Made by a program: the position numbers and the translations under genes. From Verrucomicrobiota bacterium (GTDB lineage Bacteria > Verrucomicrobiota > Verrucomicrobiia > JABWAM01): a stretch of 32,872 bases of DNA. Under the pieces are notes generated by a model. The model saw only the letters and a list, made by a program, of their open reading frames with translations. It was not told where the DNA came from and ran no database searches. How positions within the stretch are numbered: the stretch's first letter is position 1; each line of letters begins with the position of its first letter. The DNA is taken from assembly GCA_023269615.1 (NCBI GenBank), contig JAHFSY010000049.1, forward strand, positions 1 through 32,872, given 5' to 3'. Shown here one piece after another: positions 8,139-16,029 of this stretch.

Positions 8139-9268
8139 TTGAATTGGTATTTTTTAACGATGTTTGAGAGCACGGTCACGCCGAGGCCCGGTGTGTCGCG
8201 AACCTCGATGTCGCCGTTCTTTTGAATCCAAGGATCGCTCACGAGTTCGTGCTGCATCGGCGACTCGTGCGGCTTGAAATCCATGCCAACACCATGAGTC
8301 GAGCTGGCGCACAAGTGGATGCTTGCCCCGGTATTGATCGCGCTGCTCCAGGTGTGGGCGCTGAAACGGAGATTTTCAGCTTCCACGAGCTTGATGACAT
8401 GGCGGCAGCCGGTGATGCCGAGACAACGTCCTGGATCCATTTGAATCACATCGACTCCTTCGGATTGGATGAGGCGACGATAGCCCTCCACATTCCACTC
8501 CTGTTCTCCAGTTCCGATGCGGGTGCTCGTCATGCGGCGCAGATGTGCATGCGCCTTCAAGTCATGCGGGGGGAGGGGTTCTTCGATCCATTGCAGGCGG
8601 TAGGGTTCCAGATCATGCAGGCGTTGAGTGGCGGTTGAGAGATCCCACTTCAACAACGACGCCATGACATCGAACACAAGTTGCACGTCGTCGCCGATCA
8701 CCTGTCGCACGCGTCGGGCCACTTCGATGTCGCGCTTTCGATCCAGCCCGAAGAGCGCGTCCGGTTTTTTGCCCCAGCCGCCCTTGACCATCCGATAGCG
8801 CTGCTCGCGAAACCACGCAAATTCCTTTTCGGTCGCGTCCAGATTTTCCATGTCCAGAACCACGGACGCCATTGCGGGCACCTTTCCGTTCAATTTTCCG
8901 CCGAGCAAATTGCAGACGGGCAGTCCAAGAAGTTTTCCTTTCAGGTCCCATAGAGCCATGTCCACGGCGCTGACGCCGAAGGCCGCGATGCCCTGCGGGC
9001 CGTACCACCAGATGCGTCCGAGCATTTTCTGCCAGAGCCGTTCCACGTCGAGAGGATCCTCCCCGACGAGGAGAGGAGCGTAACCCTGCTCGATGATGAC
9101 CTTGACGGCGAGTGCGGACTCGGGGACCTGCGAAATGCATTCGCCCCAGCCGACCGCGCCATCCTCCGTCTCAACGCGCGCCAGCGTGATGCAGCGCAGG
9201 TTGTTGTTGTCATGCGGCTCCGGGTATCGGAGCGGAAGCGCGGTGACGGATTTGATTCGGGATTTCAT
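8135..9268 (-). CDS. Mandelate racemase/muconate lactonizing (enolase superfamily) protein, probable sugar-acid dehydratase
   Basis: A 377-aa protein with both enolase-superfamily domains: a capping domain (about 1-120, with GWGE at 40-43) and a barrel. Candidate metal ligands are D200, E229/E230 (WIEEP) and E255 (TGEQE). H305 (SAHTW) and a lysine in MVKGGWGKK (160-168) are candidate acid/base residues, which places it in the mandelate-racemase/sugar-acid dehydratase group. The Asn usually two residues after the first Asp ligand is replaced (D-V-M). The start at 9268 gives a normal N-terminus; the frame stays open 24 codons upstream into the preceding SDR. It lies 7 bp after one SDR and overlaps the next by ATGA, matching non-phosphorylative sugar oxidation modules. 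Confidence 0.85.
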   Translation of the reverse strand: MKSRIKSVTALPLRYPEPHDNNNLRCITLARVETEDGAVGWGECISQVPESALAVKVIIEQGYAPLLVGEDPLDVERLWQKMLGRIWWYGPQGIAAFGVSAVDMALWDLKGKLLGLPVCNLLGGKLNGKVPAMASVVLDMENLDATEKEFAWFREQRYRMVKGGWGKKPDALFGLDRKRDIEVARRVRQVIGDDVQLVFDVMASLLKWDLSTATQRLHDLEPYRLQWIEEPLPPHDLKAHAHLRRMTSTRIGTGEQEWNVEGYRRLIQSEGVDVIQMDPGRCLGITGCRHVIKLVEAENLRFSAHTWSSAINTGASIHLCASSTHGVGMDFKPHESPMQHELVSDPWIQKNGDIEVRDTPGLGVTVLSNIVKKYQFK

Positions 9269-9275
9269 GGAACGT

Positions 9276-10088
9276 TCATCGCTTCGTTGCCTTGGAGGCA
9301 CCGGGAAGACCGCGCACGTTGATGGAACCGCCGTCCACATCGAGGGCCTGGCCCGTCAGGAAACCGGACTCGTCCGAGATGAAAAACAGGATGGCATTCG
9401 TCACGTCCTCGACGGTGCAGTTGCGCTGGATCGGATTTCCCTGGCCGGTCTGCGCCTTGATCTCCTCCGCCGAAAGGCCCGAGCGTTTCATCTTCCATGC
9501 CAGTCCCCATTGGCCCATCGCCGTGTCGGGCGCGCCGACGGGACAGATGCAGTTCACGGTCACGCCGTCCCTCGCCAGTTCCGCGCCGATGGACCGGCTC
9601 ATTCCGATCATCCCGGCCTTGGCGGCCGAGTACGGCGCGATGAAAGGAAACCCGATTTTCCCGGCATCCGAGGAAATGTTAATGATGCGGCCACGCCCGC
9701 TTTTCCGAAGGAGCGGCGAAGCGGCCTGGCAGGCGAGGAATACACCCTTGAGGTCCACCGACAGGATCCGGTCCCATTCCTTCTCGCTCACCTCCTCGAA
9801 CGGAGTGATCGCAAGGATGCCCGCCGAGTTGACCAGCGTATCGAGGCCGCCCAGACGTCGCGCGCACTTCGCGACAGCTTTTCGAACCGAGGACAGGGAG
9901 GTGACGTCCATGGCGACCGTGACGAGTCTGGCATTTTTGAGTTGTCCGGCTGCTTTTCGCAGGGAAGCCTGGTTTACGTCACCGATGGCCACTCGGGCGC
10001 CGCGCTTGAGAAGTTCGCGGGCGCAGCCGAGTCCGAACCCGCTCGCGCCACCGACGACCAGGACCTTGCGATTTTTGAAATTATTCAT
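9276..10088 (-). CDS. SDR-family oxidoreductase
   Basis: A 270-aa classical SDR. The glycine motif is GGASGFGLG at 13-21 and NSAG is at 87-90 (N-S instead of N-N). The catalytic residues are S140, Y153 and K157 (YSAAK), and DVDGG is near the C-terminus. D37 at the end of beta-2 (IGDVN) predicts NAD use. The loop after the active site is long (residues about 190-225), so substrate binding differs from the other two SDRs here. It is first in the SDR, dehydratase-type, SDR unit, and is likely a sugar or polyol dehydrogenase feeding the enolase-superfamily enzyme; no lactonase is seen. A large palindromic spacer lies upstream. Confidence 0.85.
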   Translation of the reverse strand: MNNFKNRKVLVVGGASGFGLGCARELLKRGARVAIGDVNQASLRKAAGQLKNARLVTVAMDVTSLSSVRKAVAKCARRLGGLDTLVNSAGILAITPFEEVSEKEWDRILSVDLKGVFLACQAASPLLRKSGRGRIINISSDAGKIGFPFIAPYSAAKAGMIGMSRSIGAELARDGVTVNCICPVGAPDTAMGQWGLAWKMKRSGLSAEEIKAQTGQGNPIQRNCTVEDVTNAILFFISDESGFLTGQALDVDGGSINVRGLPGASKATKR

Positions 10089-10131
10089 GGATGTTATTTT
10101 GTGAAGTCTAAGAATTGATCTCCCAGATTTT

Positions 10132-10358
10132 AGCCACGGATTAACACGGATTTACACGGATAAAAAGAAATTGCCTTGCACGGTGGAGATTTTTGACAGG
10201 ATTAACAAAATTCACAGGATTAAAGTTGAGGTGTTGATTTGAAGCTGGCTGTGGCCAGCTTCAAATCAACACCTCGGCATCTGTTGTCATTCAGAAATCA
10301 TGTTCATCCTGTTAATCATGTCGAATAAATCCGTGTTTCATCCGTGTTCATCCGTGGC
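10132..10358. repeat. Nested 227-bp palindromic spacer element (class E, CACGGAT type)
   Basis: This fills the 276-bp gap between two genes. The outer arms are three CACGGAT-type units at 10132-10161, matched in inverted orientation by ATCCGTG units at 10329-10358. A middle layer has AGGATTAACA-like sequence at 10195-10223 and its imperfect inverse at 10301-10322. The core is a perfect 22-bp stem (10228-10249 with 10254-10275) closed by a TGTG loop. The whole element can fold as one long imperfect hairpin. No ORF in it looks real. Confidence 0.88.
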
Positions 10359-10364
10359 AAAACT

Positions 10365-11216
10365 TCATGTATTTTTGGTTGGCTTTACCTTTCGGAGAAA
10401 GTCCCGCATCAGGATCGTTTCGGAAATATTGTCCGCTTCGTTGCAATGGTTCCAATCAATCCACACGTATTCGACGCAGACATACCCGCGGTAGCCGGTG
10501 CGTTTCATCGCATGGAGGACGCGCTTGAAATCAATCCTGTTATTTTTGACGGACGTTTGCAGGCGCGATCGCGCGCCGCCGCGCGCATGGAAGTGGGAGG
10601 CGTGCGCAACCAGCGGTTCGATCTCACGGTCGGCAAAACCCTGGAATGTGAAATGGCCATAATCGAGGGTCAGCGTCAGGCCCGGTGTCATCTGGATCAA
10701 CCGCAACGTTTTCTTCGGGGTGGAAATGATCGATCCCAGGTGCGGCTCGACGGAGAATTCCACGCCAGCCCGCCTGGACTCCGCGCCGCGCCACGCCAAT
10801 TCCGCTGAACAGCGCTGGAGAGAGTCCCCGTATGATTCCCCGGGCCAGTGGACGCCCGGAAGCGCGCCCAGGTGCTTTGCCTTGCACCGCACGACGAATT
10901 CCAGCGCGCGCAGGAAAATGTCGCGTGATTTCCGCCGCACTCCCGCGTTCGGATGGTTGGCGGCCAGTGTCTGAAAATCCGGGCCCGGTGTCAGAAAAAT
11001 ATCGGCAAACTTCAAACCGCGGCCATAAACCTTGGCTGACAATTCCTTCGCGGAAGCACGGGGATTTTTCAGGACGCGTGCAGGCTGGAGATGCGCATTG
11101 GCCGCGAACAGACCAATGTCCACGCCCTCGAACCCGAGCATGGAAATCAAATCAAGCGCATGGTCATGCGACAGCAGCGGAAACGTAAAATCAGAGCAGG
11201 ACAGCTTGAGTTTCAT
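10365..11216 (-). CDS. Sugar phosphate isomerase/epimerase family TIM-barrel protein
   Basis: A 283-aa xylose-isomerase-like TIM-barrel protein. Candidate metal ligands are E157 (SVEPH), D185 (LDYGH), H208 or H210 (SHFHAR) and E249 (VEYVW), matching the Glu-Asp-His-Glu set of the superfamily. The segment EGVDIGLF near residue 30 is the usual second-strand motif. The start at 11216 begins cleanly with MKLKLS; the frame stays open 61 codons further upstream within the ceramidase-like gene, which is not used. It lies 11 bp downstream of that gene's stop, so the pair is co-transcribed. The substrate is unknown; ketose epimerisation or hydroxypyruvate-type isomerisation are the family options. Confidence 0.8.
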   Translation of the reverse strand: MKLKLSCSDFTFPLLSHDHALDLISMLGFEGVDIGLFAANAHLQPARVLKNPRASAKELSAKVYGRGLKFADIFLTPGPDFQTLAANHPNAGVRRKSRDIFLRALEFVVRCKAKHLGALPGVHWPGESYGDSLQRCSAELAWRGAESRRAGVEFSVEPHLGSIISTPKKTLRLIQMTPGLTLTLDYGHFTFQGFADREIEPLVAHASHFHARGGARSRLQTSVKNNRIDFKRVLHAMKRTGYRGYVCVEYVWIDWNHCNEADNISETILMRDFLRKVKPTKNT

Positions 11217-11227
11217 CGTTGATCCGA

Positions 11228-12673
11228 TCAGATGCCCAGTTCGGTTAACAATCCATCGAATCCGGCAACCAGGATGTCCACCGTCTCGGCCACCGGCGGC
11301 GCGGAGATGTTGTATGACTTGAGCGCCGCGTCCACCGACATGGCGGTGCCCTGTCGGACGGCGTCGGCGGTGGGCCAGTAGGCGATGACACTGTTGCAAT
11401 AGCCGGCAAACTGCGTGTGTTTCGCTTTCGACCGTTTCTTGACAGCGAGGCCGATCTCGACAAACGGTTCGCCGGGCATTCCGACCAGTGCGAAATCATC
11501 GAGACGAAACCCGACGATTTCGAAGTCCTTGTTTTCCTGTTTGATCCCGGCCTTGAGCTTGCCCACCACGCCCTCCGCCCAGATTTTCACCATTCGCGCG
11601 GGGTAGGTCTTTGTCGTCGGTTCGTTGTCCGATTCGAGTTTTTTGAGATTCGCGGTTGCCTTGGCCAGTTCGGCCTCGGCCTGTTCGAGCGATGGCATCG
11701 GACGCAGGGGCACCGTGACCTGCCGGCTGGCGGCCTGAAAACACCTGTGCGTCGGGCCATCCATGAACTCCGTGTGATAAAGCGCGATGCTCGACAGCGA
11801 AACGCCCAACTCGCGGATGACTTTGTGTGGACGCGTCTCGATCCCGTAGAAAACCTTGACCACCTCGCTTCCGATGACGCCCCCGATGCGTTCCATCTGG
11901 CCCCAGTCGTCCTGGAGAAACTGGGTCAGCGCCTGGTTTCCGGCCGCGCCCGTGAGATAGATGCAGGTTGCACCTGTGACCTGTTCGACGATCCGCTTCA
12001 CCACCCCCGGGAAATCAGGGCTGAGCAGGCGGGTGTTATAGCCCATCACGACAGGATGCGCGGCGTAACCGGTCATTACTGCGATCGGCTTCCCATTCAA
12101 ATCATCCACTCGCAGAACATTCACGCTATGGTCTTTCGGCCCCGAGGGGTTTTGTCCGACGACGATGCGGCCGTCGGGAAGAAGTTCCTCCCGATGAATT
12201 CCGCCGGGTGCCTCGCCGCAGCCCGCGGCGGCCCGGGCCGGTTGACGCTGGCTGTCCGCGAGGACGGCAACGCCTTCGAGTTGATGGACCAGCGTTTCGA
12301 TATAGGCCTCGAGAATCTCGATTTCACCGGGTTTGCCGCCGGCATGATGCGGACCTCCAATGGTTCCTCGCGTTGTGCACGGGCCGTTGTGGGTATGGGT
12401 GCATCCGAGGATCACCCGGCTTGCGGGAATCCCAAGCCGGGCACCGACGGTTTTTCGGATCTTGTCGCCCAGCGGAAGATCGACCCCGATCAGGTCGCAA
12501 TCGAAGATGACGACCTTGGTCTTTTCATCAGCGAGAACCAGCGCCCGGGCGAGGAGCGGCGATTCGACACCGGTGGAAGGCTCGATCCGCCGCATTGCGC
12601 CTTGCAGGCGAAAGCCGATGGGTGGGGTGATGTCCACGCGGGCCACGCCCGCCGTCAAGTTGTTTGAATTCAT
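11228..12673 (-). CDS. Neutral/alkaline ceramidase-like hydrolase (N-terminal domain family)
   Basis: A 481-aa protein resembling the zinc-binding N-terminal domain of neutral/alkaline non-lysosomal ceramidases. It starts with AGVARVDITPP, carries the metal motif CTHTHNGP (H93, H95) and a second site YAAHPVVMG (H206) followed by SPDFPG. Family ceramidases cleave the amide of ceramide and are exported, about 650-700 aa long, with a C-terminal Ig-like domain. This one has no signal peptide and lacks that domain, so it is probably a cytoplasmic amidase or esterase of another substrate. Residues about 330-380 (QAEAELAKATANLKKLES) look like a helical insertion. It forms a two-gene unit with the isomerase downstream. 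Confidence 0.75.
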   Translation of the reverse strand: MNSNNLTAGVARVDITPPIGFRLQGAMRRIEPSTGVESPLLARALVLADEKTKVVIFDCDLIGVDLPLGDKIRKTVGARLGIPASRVILGCTHTHNGPCTTRGTIGGPHHAGGKPGEIEILEAYIETLVHQLEGVAVLADSQRQPARAAAGCGEAPGGIHREELLPDGRIVVGQNPSGPKDHSVNVLRVDDLNGKPIAVMTGYAAHPVVMGYNTRLLSPDFPGVVKRIVEQVTGATCIYLTGAAGNQALTQFLQDDWGQMERIGGVIGSEVVKVFYGIETRPHKVIRELGVSLSSIALYHTEFMDGPTHRCFQAASRQVTVPLRPMPSLEQAEAELAKATANLKKLESDNEPTTKTYPARMVKIWAEGVVGKLKAGIKQENKDFEIVGFRLDDFALVGMPGEPFVEIGLAVKKRSKAKHTQFAGYCNSVIAYWPTADAVRQGTAMSVDAALKSYNISAPPVAETVDILVAGFDGLLTELGI

Positions 12674-12707
12674 TTGCTTTTTTCTTTGAAGTTTTGGTTA
12701 CAGAATT

Positions 12708-12812
12708 GTTCAGGTTGTTTAGGCTGTAGGCTATAGGCTGTTAGCCTTTTCAGCATTGTATGGTCACGCATGATTTCTTTCTATGGCCTACAGCCTACAG
12801 TCTATTTACCTT
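12708..12812. repeat. Class D palindromic element, copy 1
   Basis: The left flank 12708-12744 contains GGCTGTA/GGCTATA heptads and matches 36 of 37 bases of copy 2 at 15927-15963. The right flank 12781-12812 matches copy 2 at 15998-16029 in 29 of 32 bases. The two flanks are imperfect inverse complements of each other, so it can fold as a hairpin. Its right end supplies the TAA stop codon of the dimethylformamidase-like gene. Confidence 0.85.
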
Positions 12813-15058
12813 GGTAGCGGGTCGTCTGATGCGAATGTCCTCAAGACGTTGTCGGTGATACGCGAGACATTGTTGTTGCCATGGTTGAAAGAAAGACATC
12901 CGCACCAGGAAATCGAGCCAACGGAAAACACGGCTCCCCCTTTCGGACATTCGAAGTAAACCATGTCCGCTTTCACCAAGGGATTCACACTCCCTCCCTG
13001 GCTGGAGTTCGCAATGAGAACCTCCTCGACCACGTGCTGGTAGGAGTTGGAATGGCCTGAAGATGATGCCAGCAAAAGAGCGTGGGAAGGTGTGCCCAGG
13101 GAATAGTCGAGGCGATCCATTTCAAACCCGGCCGCACCATGGTCCATGACCAACGACTCAAAGTCGCCGATGAGTTCGTCCTTGCCGACACCCTCGAAGA
13201 TGAAGGCAGCCCTTGGATCGAAACTCCCCGGCTGACGACGATAGGGTGAGTTCCGGTCAATGCCCTGGGCCGTGAAACCGACACCCACCAGCTTTTGTGG
13301 AGCGCTTCCGCGAAGGCGCCATAGCCCACCGAGTTCTCCGGTGGTGTTGTGATGATATTCGCCCGGCGCTGCTTCCCATGGACGGGTGCCGCCCCATCGT
13401 CGTACTTCGACGAAGTGCGGATGTTCGGGACTGATGGACGTCACCCAATAAAAACCGTTACCACCGAGATACATGAGGCGCCCGCCATTTTCAGAGTAAG
13501 TCTCCAGCGCCGACATCATCGGCCCGGACGTGTACTCGGGGTGTGTTCCCGTGACGATCACCTTGTAGGGAGCGAGCAGATCAGCTCCTTCAAAATGGAG
13601 GTCTTCATCCGTGATCACGTCAACCTCGTGCCCCTTGGCCTCCATCCAGTTCAGCAGGTGAAGGTCGGCATTCAGCTGGTGCGGAGCGCCACGTCCATTG
13701 GCCAGCACCTGCGTGTTGTACTTGGGCCGCATGGTCAGGATCGGTCGCAGGCGCGACGAATAGCAGACGCCACTGCCATCCGTATGACGGTCGTACAAGC
13801 TGTGCAGGCCATGCTCGATGATGTACTTATCCTGTGCTTGTGACGGATACGAGCCGATGCCACCAAGCATCGCCTGGATCTTGGGATCGTCCATCAAGTG
13901 TTCGTTGCCATAGGCCAGATAACTGTTGGTGGGCACAAGGAACGCAATTCGCGCAGACACCGTCCCTTTCTTTGGCCTCACAAAAAACGGAATGTAGTCT
14001 TCACTGTCACCCGACTTCAGGCGCGCGGCGTACACGCCGCTTTTGAATGACGCGGGAACGACAAGCTCAAAGTCAACCTCCCACCCCGCGTCATCCAGGT
14101 CATCGTCGTGGAAGTGAATGGCGCCATACTCGTTCGGCGCACGGTTGAAGTTCGCCTCAATCCCGGTCCAGTTGTGACCGGTCATTGCCCGTGTCGGCAG
14201 GTTGACCGTCTGGCCATGCAGTGCATGGGACGACGTGTCTGTGATCTTTCTCGAAGAGCTGCCGGGGGCAAAGTCCCACGCGGCAATGAGCGCCGCGCCA
14301 AGATTGGTCGGGGCGGCACCCTTCTTGAGAGACTCAATCTCGTCCCGATTCAGGGCCCGGCCGAACAACCGCGGACTTTCGATCTTGCCGTTGAAATGCC
14401 CTCCGACAATCTCTTTTCCTGAATCGCCCCGCTGCCAATATCCGGCCATCAGGAAGGCGGCGTCACTTTCTCCAAGCGTCCGGATCTGGGTGGAATGTTC
14501 CGCCATCGCCCTCGTATCGTCCAGCGGCCACGCCGCCAGCGGTTCTTGATGAAGCCAGACTTTCCCGCTCTGCGCGTCGTATGCGGCGGCAACAAAATAC
14601 CAGTTGGAAGCACGAAGGGGTTTGCCGGTGCGGATCCGTTCGACACGGCCATCCTTGTCACCAATCCACAAAGCAAGGTTTCCGCCCTCGTCAAGGAACA
14701 GGCCATAACCCGTGCCATGAGCGGCGGACCACTTGGTCAATATCCCCTGCGTTTTTTTTCCGGGCGTGGTCGGGTAGATCCAGGATTGCAGCGTGAAACT
14801 GCCGGATTGGCGAAGACGGGGACTGTCCGGCACGCTCACGTAAGATCCGCTGTTGATGGCCTGCTTCCGACCCGGATACTCACCGCTTGCAGAAGTTTCG
14901 ACGAGTCTCTCCTTGAAACCCGGTCCGCGCGGATTCGGGTCGCCATGGATGAGACGCACCATGTCCGCGCGGTACGCTGGCAATTCACAACTCACCATGA
15001 ACTGGATTTTTTCACCCGGCGCCACGCTGAACCGATCGCTGTAGCCAACAATTTTCAT
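12806..15058 (-). CDS. N,N-dimethylformamidase large-subunit-like protein with LamG-type domain
   Basis: 750 aa from the ATG at 15058; a GTG at 15073 would add five residues. The N-terminal 60 residues form a small beta domain. Residues about 70-240 look like a LamG/concanavalin-like jelly roll (SGSFTLQSWIYP, WYFVAAAYD). The rest resembles the large subunit of dimethylformamidase, including FLVPTNSYLAYGNE, TGTHPEY, YLGGNGFYW and the C-terminal SISWCGCLSFN...NVLRTF block. The characterised enzyme is an iron-dependent amidohydrolase cutting DMF to dimethylamine and formate, using two Tyr and one Glu as iron ligands; Tyr and Glu candidates are present but cannot be aligned by eye. No small subunit is adjacent. 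There is no signal peptide. The true substrate is probably another amide. Confidence 0.78.
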   Translation of the reverse strand: MKIVGYSDRFSVAPGEKIQFMVSCELPAYRADMVRLIHGDPNPRGPGFKERLVETSASGEYPGRKQAINSGSYVSVPDSPRLRQSGSFTLQSWIYPTTPGKKTQGILTKWSAAHGTGYGLFLDEGGNLALWIGDKDGRVERIRTGKPLRASNWYFVAAAYDAQSGKVWLHQEPLAAWPLDDTRAMAEHSTQIRTLGESDAAFLMAGYWQRGDSGKEIVGGHFNGKIESPRLFGRALNRDEIESLKKGAAPTNLGAALIAAWDFAPGSSSRKITDTSSHALHGQTVNLPTRAMTGHNWTGIEANFNRAPNEYGAIHFHDDDLDDAGWEVDFELVVPASFKSGVYAARLKSGDSEDYIPFFVRPKKGTVSARIAFLVPTNSYLAYGNEHLMDDPKIQAMLGGIGSYPSQAQDKYIIEHGLHSLYDRHTDGSGVCYSSRLRPILTMRPKYNTQVLANGRGAPHQLNADLHLLNWMEAKGHEVDVITDEDLHFEGADLLAPYKVIVTGTHPEYTSGPMMSALETYSENGGRLMYLGGNGFYWVTSISPEHPHFVEVRRWGGTRPWEAAPGEYHHNTTGELGGLWRLRGSAPQKLVGVGFTAQGIDRNSPYRRQPGSFDPRAAFIFEGVGKDELIGDFESLVMDHGAAGFEMDRLDYSLGTPSHALLLASSSGHSNSYQHVVEEVLIANSSQGGSVNPLVKADMVYFECPKGGAVFSVGSISWCGCLSFNHGNNNVSRITDNVLRTFASDDPLPR

Positions 15059-15085
15059 CTTATGTCCCGTCACTTGTGAAGCAGA

Positions 15086-15898
15086 CTAACCCGTCGCGAG
15101 AACAACCCGGCAACCGACGTTGCCGTAACGAACGTCGGGGTACCCGGGGTCGCGGGACGAACAGGTCATGAGGGCGGGAATATCATTGAACCATGACCCA
15201 CCGCGCAACACACGGTAGGTGCGTCCTCCACCATCATCGTCATAAGACGGAACCACCCTGCGCGATTCCAAAGTGTTCATTCCCACGTGATACCAATCCG
15301 TGCACCATTCCCAGACGTTTCCACCCATGTCGTAAAGCCCGTATGCGTTGGCTGGAAAACTCCCCACCGGCGACGTCCTCGGATATCCGTCATTGTAGCC
15401 CTTGATCACCGTGCTGGCGTCCGGCCAATCCTTGTCCCGCGCTTCCTCTCCCGCGTAGTTGCCGACACCGGGCGGCGGCGGCCACTCGTTGCCCCACGGG
15501 TATTCGGCCGTCCCCACCGCCTGGCTCCATTCCGCATCCGTCGGCAGGCGATACTCCTGATTTTCCGCGAGCGATCCGGCCCTCCGCTCCTTTTCCGTCA
15601 GCCATTTGCAGAAGGCCAGGGAGTCCGCCCAATTGATCCCGCTGACCGGATGATCCGGTCCCTGTTTGAAACCGGGATTCTTCCAGGTGTGCCCGCGTTC
15701 GATCCAACCTTTTCCAGCTTCCTTGGTTCCGCCATCCGTGCCCAGGGAGATCAAACGCTTCGTGGCATCGTGACCGGTCGCAGCCACAAACGCTTCAAAA
15801 TCCTGAACCCGCGTCAGCCAGGTGCAGAAAAGCACGCCCTTTGTCCCAGCCGGCACAAACTTCATTCCCAGGCTGTTTTCTTGAGGAAGATTTTTCAT
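15086..15898 (-). CDS. Formylglycine-generating-enzyme (FGE/SUMF1) family protein, probably not a true FGE
   Basis: A 270-aa FGE-sulfatase domain protein covering essentially the whole sequence: NSLGMKFVPAG at 8-18, PVSGINWADSLAFC at 84-97, RLPTDAEW at 117-124, GGNVWEWCTDWY at 192-203, RVLRGGSW at 229-236 and GCRVV at 262-266. True FGEs have a catalytic Cys two residues after the GGSY/W block and a second five residues on, which activate copper. Here the corresponding positions are Asn238 and non-cysteine residues, and the only nearby Cys is C246. No sulfatase gene is in the window. It is better read as a C-type-lectin-fold binding or accessory protein. There is no signal peptide. It lies 12-27 bp before the dimethylformamidase-like gene, in the same unit. 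Confidence 0.8.
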   Translation of the reverse strand: MKNLPQENSLGMKFVPAGTKGVLFCTWLTRVQDFEAFVAATGHDATKRLISLGTDGGTKEAGKGWIERGHTWKNPGFKQGPDHPVSGINWADSLAFCKWLTEKERRAGSLAENQEYRLPTDAEWSQAVGTAEYPWGNEWPPPPGVGNYAGEEARDKDWPDASTVIKGYNDGYPRTSPVGSFPANAYGLYDMGGNVWEWCTDWYHVGMNTLESRRVVPSYDDDGGGRTYRVLRGGSWFNDIPALMTCSSRDPGYPDVRYGNVGCRVVLATG

Positions 15899-15926
15899 GG
15901 ATTCAATTTGTTGAGGTGAGGTGACT

Positions 15927-16029
15927 GTTCAGGTTGTTTAGGCTGTAGGCTGTAGGCTGTTAGTCGTCATGCGTGAAGAGTCCGGTATTATTTCCTCCTA
16001 TGGCCTACAGTCTACAGCCTGTTTACCTT
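15927..16029. repeat. Class D palindromic element, copy 2
   Basis: Second copy of the element at 12708-12812, with GGCTGTA heptads at the left and their inverse at the right. Its right end supplies the TAA stop codon of the Gfo/Idh/MocA gene. The central 34 bp differ from copy 1, but TCATGCGTGA here (15967-15976) is the exact reverse complement of TCACGCATGA in copy 1. Confidence 0.85.

Noticed and set aside
11417..12667. Plus-strand open frame (416 codons) opposite the ceramidase-like gene
   Set aside because: The minus strand has the THTHNGP metal motif and a full-length homologous layout; the plus frame is featureless.
11228..12673. Secreted ceramidase active on sphingolipids
   Set aside because: No signal peptide, shorter than characterised ceramidases and lacking the C-terminal domain; only the metal-site family resemblance is kept.
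15086..15898. True sulfatase-activating FGE
   Set aside because: Catalytic cysteine positions are not Cys and there is no sulfatase in the window.
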